From the NCBI RefSeq assembly GCF_014076495.1, contig NZ_CP043575.1, positions 1,984,001 through 2,048,000 on the forward strand: DNA of 64,000 nt. Reading direction: 5' to 3'. Positions 8,534 to 14,826 of the stretch are shown in pieces (the first letter of the stretch is position 1; the number at the start of each line of letters is the position of its first letter). Source of the stretch: Comamonas koreensis. Its GTDB lineage: Bacteria; Pseudomonadota; Gammaproteobacteria; Burkholderiales; Burkholderiaceae_C. Both the position numbers and the translations under genes were made by a program. The notes beneath the pieces are model-generated. The model was not told the DNA's origin. It did no database searches and was given only the letters and a program-made list of their open reading frames with translations.

Positions 8534-9901
8534 TCAGCGCTTGCGGTACCAGATTAGGTAGACGGCGGTCATTACCAGCAGCATGGGCACGCCGATCAAG
8601 GTGGTCATGTGGAACACATCGGTGAAATACGTGGTGATGATGACGGCCAGCATCAGCACCGCGCCCAGCAGGGTTAGCACCGGAAAGCCCCACATGCGGA
8701 ACTGCAGGCGCTCGCCCGGATGCTCGCGCTGCCAGCGGCGGCGGAAGAAGAGGTGGGTGACAAACACCATGAACCAGGCAAACATGGCGCCGAACATCGA
8801 GATCGACATCATCAGGGTGAGCGACTCCTCGGGCTTGAGCACGTTGAGCACCATGGCGACCGCCATGCCCAGGCAGGAGATCGCAATTGCGCCCATCGGC
8901 ACGCCCCGGCTGTTGACCTTGCCCAGCGCCGCCGGCGCATAGCCGCCGCGCGAGAGGCTGAACATCATGCGCGAGGTGACATAGAGCTGCGCATTCATTG
9001 CCGAGAGGCTGGCGACGAGCACCACAAAATTGAGCACGCTCGCCGCGCCGGGAATGCCGACGATCTCCATCACCTTGACGAAGGGGCTCTTGTCGGTGCT
9101 GGCATGGCTCCAGGGCACGATGGCCAGCATCAAAGCCAGCGACAGCAGGTAGAACAGCACCAGGCGCAGCACCGTGGTCTTGAACGCCGAGGTCACCGCC
9201 TGGCGCGGGTTCTGCGCCTCACCGGCGGCAATCGCGATCGACTCCAGGCTGAGGTAGCTGAAGATGGCGATGATCACCCCCACCCAGGTGCCCCACCAGC
9301 CATTGGGGAAAAAGCCCCGGTCCGCGGTGTAGTTGGAAAAACCCACACCTTCGGGCCGCGAGCCGAACACCACATAGGCGCCGATCAGGATAAAGGCCAC
9401 GATGGCCACGACCTTGACCATGGAGAACACATACTCCATCTGCCCAAAGGCCTTGACGCTGGTGGCATTGACGGCCGCCAGCACGACCGAGAACAGCGCC
9501 ACCCAGACCCATTGCTCCACCTCGGGGAACCAGTACTTCATGTACTTGCCAACCGCGGTGACCTCCATGCCCACCGCCAGCACCACGGCCGCCCAGTAGG
9601 CATAGCGCACCACAAAGCCGGCCAGCGGGCTGAGGTAGTGCTCGGCATAGGCGCCAAACGAGCCGCTGGTCGGGTGCGCGACGGTCATCTCGGCGAGGCA
9701 CCCCATCAGCAAGAGGCCAATGAGCGCGCCGATGGCGTAGCTGATGAGCACGCTGGGCCCGGCAAAGCCGATGGCAAAAGCGCTGCCCATGAAGAGGCCG
9801 GTGCCGATGGCGCCGCCAATGGCGATCATCGTCATTTGGGCTGCAGTGAGTTGCTGCAGCAGCCCGCGTTCGCGGCGGGCAATCGATTCAAAAGGGGACA
9901 C
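8534..9901 (-). CDS. APC-family amino-acid permease, probably for tryptophan/kynurenine or another aromatic amino acid
   Basis: 455 residues using GTG at 9901 (VSPFESIARRERGLLQQLTA). The frame runs on to 10405 but through the dispersed repeat, where no homologous protein sequence is visible. About 12 TM segments. The first helix carries IAIGGAIGTGLFMGSA, the substrate-binding unwound region of the AAT/APC family. Placement directly ahead of kynB and kynU suggests uptake of an aromatic amino acid to feed this pathway, but this is inferred from context. No strong ribosome site precedes the chosen start, so the N-terminus is uncertain. Confidence 0.8.
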   Translation of the reverse strand: MSPFESIARRERGLLQQLTAAQMTMIAIGGAIGTGLFMGSAFAIGFAGPSVLISYAIGALIGLLLMGCLAEMTVAHPTSGSFGAYAEHYLSPLAGFVVRYAYWAAVVLAVGMEVTAVGKYMKYWFPEVEQWVWVALFSVVLAAVNATSVKAFGQMEYVFSMVKVVAIVAFILIGAYVVFGSRPEGVGFSNYTADRGFFPNGWWGTWVGVIIAIFSYLSLESIAIAAGEAQNPRQAVTSAFKTTVLRLVLFYLLSLALMLAIVPWSHASTDKSPFVKVMEIVGIPGAASVLNFVVLVASLSAMNAQLYVTSRMMFSLSRGGYAPAALGKVNSRGVPMGAIAISCLGMAVAMVLNVLKPEESLTLMMSISMFGAMFAWFMVFVTHLFFRRRWQREHPGERLQFRMWGFPVLTLLGAVLMLAVIITTYFTDVFHMTTLIGVPMLLVMTAVYLIWYRKR

Positions 9902-10052
9902 GGGTTTTTGCTTGTTGTGGCTGGGGTGGCGCTGGGGCGGCTTTGCGGGCCGCTGGTGCGCGGGGAAGGTGGGGATTTTAGGATTTGTGGGAAATCCATG
10001 TCGCTTGTTTGTGCCATGGCTGTTAGATGGGCATTTATCTTTGCAAGTTATT

Positions 10053-10274
10053 GCTGGCCGGGTTTCGCCCCGGCGGGCGAGGTACTTTTCTTGCGCTGCC
10101 AAGAAAAGTACCCAAAAGAAGGCTGCCCCTGCTGCTTGCGACCCTTCGCTTTGCGAAGGGCAACCTGTGTCGTGGCGTTTGCGGGGTGTGCCGCGAAACT
10201 CACTACGCGCCGTAGGCGCTCCGTTCAAACAGACGCGGCAAGCTAGTTGACGATGCACTGGCACTCTGCGGTGC
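10053..10274 (+). repeat. Left arm of a composite inverted dispersed repeat
   Basis: About 220 bp that recur, diverged but clearly related, in inverse orientation at 10464-10698. Exact shared blocks include CTCCGTTCAAACAGACGCGG (10219-10238, inverted at 10500-10519), CGGCGGGCGAGGTACTTTTC (inside a 23-bp match 10071-10093 / 10657-10679) and GCACTCTGCGGTGC (10261-10274 / 10464-10477). It contains an internal hairpin from GGTACTTTTCTT (10081-10092) and its near complement at 10100-10113. Short frames across it code for nothing recognisable. From memory, repeats of this kind are common in Comamonadaceae intergenic regions. Confidence 0.75.
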
Positions 10275-10355
10275 CAGCGCCACCCCGCAAACACCACGCC
10301 CCAGGCGCATGCAAAAGGGGGAGGGCGAACACCCCAGCAGTCAAATACCATTAGG

Positions 10356-10400
10356 CCATCGCTGCGCTCGGCCGGGTTTGGGTGCCGAGCGCAGCGATGG
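10356..10400. repeat. Perfect 17-bp stem-loop at the centre of the composite repeat
   Basis: CCATCGCTGCGCTCGGC (10356-10372) pairs perfectly with 10384-10400 across an 11-nt loop. It stands between the two inverted arms, so the whole 10053-10698 block is a nested palindrome. No T-run follows on either strand, so it is not an ordinary terminator, although it could stop transcription between the permease and rtcR. The rest of 9902-10751 holds no gene I can support. Confidence 0.7.
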
Positions 10401-10463
10401 CACACGTCTGCTCAGTTTCCCTTCTGAATGCGCCGAGGAGCACAGGGTATGGGCTGGGCAGTT

Positions 10464-10698
10464 GCACCGCAGAGTGCAACTGCATCGTGAACTGGCTCAC
10501 CGCGTCTGTTTGAACGGAGCGCCTCTGGCGCGTAGTGAGTTTCGCGGTGCAGCCCATACCCGAGCACCACAGGTTGCCCGTAGCGAAGCGAAGGGACGCA
10601 GTCAGCAGGGCGACCTTCTTTTGGGTACTTTTCTTCGGCCGGCGATCCGGGGTCGCCAAGAAAAGTACCTCGCCCGCCGGGCGAAATCTGGCCAGCAA
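10464..10698 (-). repeat. Right arm of the composite inverted dispersed repeat
   Basis: Inverse copy of 10053-10274, with insertions and deletions. For example the loop inside the GGTACTTTTC / GAAAAGTACC hairpin is longer here (10625-10669) than in the left copy. The outer ends match as GCTGGCC at the left and GGCCAGC at the right. It ends about 50 bp before the rtcR stop codon. Confidence 0.75.
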
Positions 10699-10751
10699 AA
10701 TTCAATCAAACAGCAGTCGCTAAAAAGTATCAATAAAGCAGAGCAGCCAGC

Positions 10752-12368
10752 TCAACGAGCACCACAAACCACATCCCAACTCAACCCAAACTTCTGCAAA
10801 TACTTGCGCAACCGATCCGCATCATTGACCACCGCCCGCTGCGCCCGCGAAGCCTGAAACAACTGCCTCCCCGCTTCTGACAAACTGCCAGATGAACGAC
10901 ACACCCGCACCACTGACGCCAACTGCATCCGGTCAAACAAATCCATGGCCTCGATGGCATCGCCAGGCAACAAGGCCTCCAGCGCTACTTCAGCAGAACC
11001 ATCGACAGACGAGGCCACAGCCTCCGGCCGCTGCCACAGCCACTGCAAGCGCCTAATCTCCGCCTCCACCTGATCCTCGGTGATACGACCACTGGTCGAC
11101 AAGGTGGCCAGCCGCGTCACGCTCGCGTGCAGATCGCGAAAATTGCCGCTCCACAGCGCTTGCGGGCTCTGGGCGAACTGCAGGTAGCGTTTGCGCGCCT
11201 CGGCGTTGAAGCGCTCGGTGCGGTGGGTTTGCTGGGCATGCTGCACCAGCAGGTGGTCGATGTTGGGCTCGATGTCTTCGCTGCGCTGGGCCAGGCCGGG
11301 CAGGTTGTAGGTCCAGAGGTTGATGCGGGCAAACAGGTCTTCGCGAAAGCGGCCGGCGCTCACCTCCAGGCGCAGGTCGCGATTGGTGCCTGCGATCAGC
11401 TGGAAGTCGCTGCTCACCTCCTTGTCCGAGCCCATGGGATAAAAGCGCTTTTCCTCGATCGCCATCAGCAGCATGGCCTGCTCGTCAGCGCCCAGCTCGC
11501 CGATTTCGTCGAGAAACAGCAGGCCCTGGTCTGCGGTGCGCAGCAGGCCGGCGCGCTCGGTGGCAGCGCCGGTGAACGCCCCTTTCTTGTGGCCGAACAA
11601 GGTGCTGGCGGCGCTGTCGCCGCGCAAGGTGGCGCAGTTCACTTCGACAAAGGCGCCGCTGAGCTGGTGGCGTGCCTTTTTCAGCTCGTACATGCGGCGC
11701 GCCAGGAAGGACTTGCCCGCGCCCGTAGGCCCCACCAGCAGCATGGGCGCCTGCGAGCGGCCTGCCACCTGCTCGATCTCGGCGATCAGCTGGTTGAAAC
11801 GCGGGTTGCGGGTGGGGATGTGGCTTTTGAGAAAGGCCACCGCATCCTGCTGGGCCTGCGCATGGCGGGTGGCCAGCGCGTCGTAGCGCGACAGGTCCAG
11901 GTCGATCAGCGCATAGTTGCCCGCCGCGCCATCGATCTGCCGCTTGGGCGGCGAGGCCTGCAGGATCACGCCGGGGATCGTGCGCGATTCGGCCAGCAAA
12001 AACAGGCAGATCTGCGCCACATGGGTGCCCGTGGTGATGTTGAGCCAGTACTGGGCCTGGTCGCTGTCGAAGTGGTAGCTGCTGGTCCAGTCGTAGAGCG
12101 CGCCATAGACCTCTTCAAAGTCCCAGGGGTCGTGGATCGGCAGCTCCACCAGGTGGACTTCGGTCTCGGGGCTCACGGTGGCGATGTCCTTTTGCACCAG
12201 CCGCGCCAGGTCCACATGCGCGCACGTGTAGAGCAGCTCCATGCGGGCCACCACCATGTCCTCATGCTGCGTGATGGCCACCGAGGGGCGCCATTTGCTC
12301 CAGCGGCCTGCGCCGCGGCCACTGTCGAGCTGGGTGCCGAGAAAGCCGATGACGGTGATGGGTTTCAT
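10752..12368 (-). CDS. rtcR: RtcR, sigma54-dependent activator of the RNA-repair operon
   Basis: 538 residues. The N-terminal ~180 residues form the RtcR regulatory domain (CARF-like, proposed to sense RNA ends or fragments). The AAA+ domain has Walker A GPTGAGKS (213-220), the sigma54-contact loop GAFTGA (263-268) and Walker B LLFLDEIGEL (283-292). The C-terminal ~70 residues are the DNA-binding part. Known family role: activates rtcBA from a sigma54 promoter when RNA damage is sensed. Divergent from rsr across 264 bp that contain a -24/-12 element. Length and layout match the E. coli protein (~532). Confidence 0.96.
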   Translation of the reverse strand: MKPITVIGFLGTQLDSGRGAGRWSKWRPSVAITQHEDMVVARMELLYTCAHVDLARLVQKDIATVSPETEVHLVELPIHDPWDFEEVYGALYDWTSSYHFDSDQAQYWLNITTGTHVAQICLFLLAESRTIPGVILQASPPKRQIDGAAGNYALIDLDLSRYDALATRHAQAQQDAVAFLKSHIPTRNPRFNQLIAEIEQVAGRSQAPMLLVGPTGAGKSFLARRMYELKKARHQLSGAFVEVNCATLRGDSAASTLFGHKKGAFTGAATERAGLLRTADQGLLFLDEIGELGADEQAMLLMAIEEKRFYPMGSDKEVSSDFQLIAGTNRDLRLEVSAGRFREDLFARINLWTYNLPGLAQRSEDIEPNIDHLLVQHAQQTHRTERFNAEARKRYLQFAQSPQALWSGNFRDLHASVTRLATLSTSGRITEDQVEAEIRRLQWLWQRPEAVASSVDGSAEVALEALLPGDAIEAMDLFDRMQLASVVRVCRSSGSLSEAGRQLFQASRAQRAVVNDADRLRKYLQKFGLSWDVVCGAR

Positions 12369-12398
12369 GCGAGTGCGATCTTGAAGACGATTCCATAT

Positions 12399-12413
12399 TC
12401 TAAATAGATTAGA
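12399..12413. promoter_or_regulatory. Inverted repeat, candidate RtcR upstream activating site
   Basis: TCTAA-ATAGA-TTAGA, perfect 5-bp arms, inside an AT-rich block 31 bp before the rtcR start and ~110 bp upstream of the sigma54 promoter. That is a normal distance for an enhancer of a sigma54 activator, and overlap with the rtcR promoter would also allow autoregulation. It is a positional guess without a reference motif. Confidence 0.3.
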
Positions 12414-12521
12414 TAAAAAGATAAAAATAGCGAGACGATGGTGAAGTGGGAATTGGTGGTGGTATGAAAATTTATATTTAAATCAATAAGTTAATTTCGT
12501 GCGAGTGCTGGATATAAAAGT

Positions 12522-12537
12522 TGGCACGCTTTTGGCA
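12522..12537 (+). promoter_or_regulatory. Sigma54 (-24/-12) promoter of the rsr-Y RNA-rtcBA operon
   Basis: TGGCACGCTTTTGGCA against the consensus TGGCACGNNNNTTGCA: the invariant GG and GC are present at exactly the required spacing and only one conserved base differs (T to G before GC). It faces rsr, ~95 bp before its start codon, and the divergent gene is the sigma54 activator RtcR. Transcription should start near 12548. Confidence 0.88.
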
Positions 12538-12551
12538 ATAAACCTAACAAG

Positions 12552-12600
12552 CGCCACGTGGCGTGCGTTGGGGAAAGCAGAGCAGGGTCTCTGCTTTCCC
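12552..12600 (+). promoter_or_regulatory. Two adjacent hairpins in the rsr mRNA leader
   Basis: Just after the predicted start site lies a 12-bp perfect palindrome, CGCCACGTGGCG (12552-12563), then a perfect 12-bp stem GGGAAAGCAGAG (12571-12582) / 12589-12600 with the 6-nt loop CAGGGT. No T-run follows, so this is not a terminator. The hairpins may shield the 5' end of the inducible transcript, serve as an entry or processing site, or control translation of rsr, whose start is 32 nt downstream. Confidence 0.65.
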
Positions 12601-12632
12601 GAGGCGTTGAATGAACAAGAAAGAAGAACACC

Positions 12633-14210
12633 ATGGTCAACCTGCAACTGTTTCAAACCTACAAGGGCTCCCAGCTGGCAACGGCGGATGCCACCAACCA
12701 ATCGGGTATGGCGGCCTATGCATTTGGCCCGCAGCACCAGCTGGCGCAAATGGCGCTGACCGGTTGCCTGGGCCAGACTTTTTATGCCAGCCCGCAGGAC
12801 CAGCTCTCGCAACTGATGGACGTGCTGGCCAAGGTCGAAGCGCCTTTTATTGCCAAGACGGCCATCTATGCCCGTGAGCGTGGCTATATGAAGGACATGC
12901 CTGCCACCTTGGCGGCGGTGCTGGCCGTGCGTGATGTCGAGCTGCTGGCACAGATCTTTCCCCGCGTGGTGGACAACGGCAAGATGCTGCGCAATTTTGT
13001 GCAAATCCTGCGCAGCGGAGTGCTGGGGCGCAAGTCGCTCGGCACCCGGCCCAAGAAGCTGGTGCAGCAGTGGTTGCTGACGGCGACGGAAAAGCAGTTG
13101 CTCAACGCCGCCATCGGTAACCAGCCCTCGCTCGCCGATGTGGTCAAGATGGTGCACCCCAAGCCCCAGGAGGCCTGGCGCGCCGCTTGGTTTGCCTGGC
13201 TGATTGGCAAGTCGTATGACGAAGCCAGCCTGCCACCCATCACCTTGGCGTTCGAGCGCTTCAAGCGTGCCGTGGCCCAGGGCCAGATGCCCGAGCAGGT
13301 GCCGGAGGTGCCGTTCCAGATGCTGACCGCGCTGGGCCTGGGTGCGCAGCAATGGGCGCAGATTGCAAGCCAGGGTTCGTGGCAGATGCTGCGGCAGAAC
13401 CTGAACACCTTGGCACGCCATGGTGTGTTCGAGCTGCCTGGTATGGCTGAGCGCGTGGCCGCCAAGCTGCAGGATGCGGCAGCCGTGGCCAAGGCCCGTG
13501 CCATGCCTTACCAGCTGCTGGCGGCCTACCAGGCTGCGGGCCAGCAGGTGCCGGCTGCCGTGGCAGAGGCGCTGCAGGATGCGATGGAGCTGGCAACGGC
13601 CAACGTGCCGCAATTTGCGGGCCGGGTCGCCGTCTGCCCTGATGTCTCTGGTTCCATGCACTCGTCGGTGACGGGTTACCGGGCCGGTGCCACCAGCGCG
13701 GTGCGCTGCATCGATGTGGCTGGCCTGATGGCGGCTGCCGTGCTGCGCAAGAACCGCGAGGCGCGCGTGCTTCCCTTTGAATGCAAGGTGGTGCCGCTGT
13801 CGCTCAACGGCCGTGATTCGGTGATGACCAATGCCAGCCGCCTGGCGGCTGTGGGCGGAGGCGGTACGAATTGCAGTGCGCCGCTCAAGCTGCTGGCCGA
13901 TGAAAAGGCGGCCGTGGACCTGGTGATCCTGGTCTCGGACAACGAGTCCTGGGTGGATGGCAAGCGCTCGGGTGCGACGGAGACGATGCAGCAATGGGCG
14001 CGCATCAAGCAACGCAACCCCGCTGCCAAGCTGGTGTGTATTGACATCCAGCCGTATGCGACGACGCAGGCGCAGGAGCGTGCCGATATCTTGAATATCG
14101 GTGGTTTCAGCGATGCGGTATTTGATGTGGTGGCCCGTTTTGCCGAAGGCAAGCTGGGTGCCGCACATTGGGTGGGCGAGATCGAGCAGATCGTGCTGCC
14201 CGCCCAGTAA
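12633..14210 (+). CDS. rsr: Ro60-like RNA-binding protein (Rsr), TROVE domain
   Basis: 525 residues. The N-terminal two thirds are the HEAT-repeat ring of the TROVE domain (begins FQTYKGSQLATADATNQSGM), which in Ro60 proteins binds Y RNAs on its outer face and loose RNA 3' ends in its hole. The C-terminal VWA-like domain has an intact metal site: D337-V-S339-G-S341 and later SDNESWVDG. In bacteria Rsr works with Y RNAs and nucleases in RNA decay and stress survival. AAGAAG stands 6 nt before the ATG. First gene of the sigma54 unit, and four Y-RNA-like genes follow directly, an unusually direct link between protein and RNA partner. Confidence 0.96.
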   Translation: MVNLQLFQTYKGSQLATADATNQSGMAAYAFGPQHQLAQMALTGCLGQTFYASPQDQLSQLMDVLAKVEAPFIAKTAIYARERGYMKDMPATLAAVLAVRDVELLAQIFPRVVDNGKMLRNFVQILRSGVLGRKSLGTRPKKLVQQWLLTATEKQLLNAAIGNQPSLADVVKMVHPKPQEAWRAAWFAWLIGKSYDEASLPPITLAFERFKRAVAQGQMPEQVPEVPFQMLTALGLGAQQWAQIASQGSWQMLRQNLNTLARHGVFELPGMAERVAAKLQDAAAVAKARAMPYQLLAAYQAAGQQVPAAVAEALQDAMELATANVPQFAGRVAVCPDVSGSMHSSVTGYRAGATSAVRCIDVAGLMAAAVLRKNREARVLPFECKVVPLSLNGRDSVMTNASRLAAVGGGGTNCSAPLKLLADEKAAVDLVILVSDNESWVDGKRSGATETMQQWARIKQRNPAAKLVCIDIQPYATTQAQERADILNIGGFSDAVFDVVARFAEGKLGAAHWVGEIEQIVLPAQ

Positions 14211-14227
14211 GCTGTGTTTTATCTGCT

Positions 14228-14292
14228 GTTGGCGAATGCCGGTGTGACTATATTCCAAAACTGTTGCGTCACACCACCTTCTGGTCGCCAAC
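14228..14292 (+). ncRNA. Y-RNA-like element 1 (minimal, no tRNA mimic)
   Basis: A 65-nt hairpin. The closing stem GTTGGCGA (14228-14235) pairs perfectly with 14285-14292, and the inner stem GGTGTGAC (14241-14248) pairs perfectly with 14268-14275, separated by an asymmetric internal loop (ATGCC opposite ACCTTCTGG). This two-stem plan with the shared 5' strand GCGAATGCCGGTG is the presumed Rsr-binding module of all four elements. The terminal loop is only 19 nt and holds no T-arm or D-arm. It begins 18 bp after the rsr stop codon. Confidence 0.7.
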
Positions 14293-14333
14293 GGTGGATA
14301 CCGACAATGAATAAGGTTTAAAAGGTTTGGGTG

Positions 14334-14461
14334 GCTTGCGGCGAATGCCGGTGAAATTACAGCCTTTAACGCTCGAGGGAGCAGGTTCGAGTCCTGCCAA
14401 CGCAAGTTGTAGCTCATGGGTAGAGCACGAAAAATATTTCACCTTTTTAGTCGCTGCAGGT
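14334..14461 (+). ncRNA. Y-RNA-like element 2 with permuted tRNA mimic
   Basis: The outer stem GCGGCGA (14338-14344) pairs with TCGCTGC (14451-14457), extendable to 14334/14461. The inner stem GGTGAAAT (14350-14357) pairs perfectly with 14436-14443. The loop carries tRNA parts in permuted order: T-arm GCAGG-TTCGAGT-CCTGC (14381-14397), acceptor-like CAAC-GCAA-GTTG (14398-14409) capped by a GNRA tetraloop, and D-arm GCTC-ATGGGTA-GAGC (14412-14426) with the G18-G19 pair present. This is the plan described for the enterobacterial Y RNA YrlA. Confidence 0.85.
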
Positions 14462-14488
14462 GGCCCATCTGTACAAGATTTTTGGTTT

Positions 14489-14584
14489 GCGCGAATGCTG
14501 GCAAGACTACATCCGGAACGCCGGGGGTTCGAATCCTCAGCCGGGAAACCGGTGTGGCAGTTGTCTTGCCGACCCTGGTCGCGC
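14489..14584 (+). ncRNA. Y-RNA-like element 3 with half a tRNA mimic
   Basis: The outer stem GCGCGA (14489-14494) pairs perfectly with 14579-14584, and the inner stem GGCAAGAC (14500-14507) pairs perfectly with 14563-14570. A T-arm-like hairpin with loop TTCGAAT (14528-14534) is followed by CCGG-GAAA-CCGG (14541-14552), an acceptor-like stem capped by a GNRA tetraloop. No D-arm follows: only about ten bases separate the capped stem from the inner closing stem. Confidence 0.75.
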
Positions 14585-14622
14585 TTTTGTTGGGATAGTG
14601 TTTTTGGGAAGGTTTGCATCGC

Positions 14623-14749
14623 TGGCTGCGAATGCCGGTGGAACTACATTGGAATCCGGCGATGCGGGTTGGAATCCCGCCAGGTTCTTTGAACCTGTAG
14701 CTCAGTGCCTGAGCTCCGGAAGTGTTTCACCAAACCCTGGTCGCAGCCC
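14623..14749 (+). ncRNA. Y-RNA-like element 4 with full tRNA mimic
   Basis: The outer stem TGGCTGCGA (14623-14631) pairs perfectly with 14741-14749. The inner stem GGTGGAAC (14637-14644) pairs with 14724-14731 (one G-U). A third stem TCCGG (14655-14659) / CCGGA (14716-14720) closes the mimic. Then follow T-arm GCGGG-TTGGAAT-CCCGC (14664-14680), a 7-bp acceptor-like stem CAGGTTC-TTT-GAACCTG (14681-14697) of true tRNA length, and D-arm GCTC-AGTGCCT-GAGC (14700-14714). The T-loop has G instead of C at position 56 and the D-loop has C instead of G at position 19, preserving the tRNA elbow pair. Confidence 0.88.
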
Positions 14750-14783
14750 AGAGGTGCTCACCGTGTCACCCCTACCAAGTCAT

Positions 14784-14798
14784 CGCTGTCATACAGCG
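14784..14798 (+). promoter_or_regulatory. Small hairpin before the rtcB ribosome site
   Basis: CGCTGT-CAT-ACAGCG, a perfect 6-bp stem with a triloop, between Y-RNA element 4 and the purine-rich rtcB ribosome site (AAGAAGAGAG, 14810-14819). It could mark the 5' end of the rtcB message left after the Y RNAs are cut out, or tune translation. No T-run is present. Confidence 0.4.
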
Positions 14799-14826
14799 GT
14801 GTGAAGATAAAGAAGAGAGCTAAGAG

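Noticed and set aside
9902..10405. N-terminal extension of the amino-acid permease through the repeat
   Set aside because: The added ~168 residues derive from the dispersed repeat. The family N-terminus begins at or near the GTG at 9901.
10053..10698. Insertion sequence or integron-like element
   Set aside because: No transposase or integrase frame lies inside, and I cannot see target-site duplications. Dispersed repeat arms are the better description.
12611..12877. Small overlapping frame starting at ATG 12611 before rsr
   Set aside because: It has a weak GAGG in front but runs out of frame into rsr and encodes nothing recognisable. It could be a translated leader frame but nothing beyond its position supports this.
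14364..14715. tRNA-like T-arms and D-arms as ordinary tRNA genes
   Set aside because: The T-arm precedes the D-arm, the acceptor-like stem is closed by a short loop, and no anticodon arm stands at the right place. All are enclosed in shared outer stems, so they are modules of Y-RNA-like transcripts. Split or permuted tRNA genes would still need an anticodon arm.
14327..14804. Open frames of 114-121 codons across the Y-RNA array
   Set aside because: They cross all the RNA stems, have no recognisable protein sequence and no ribosome site. The structure evidence for RNA is far better.
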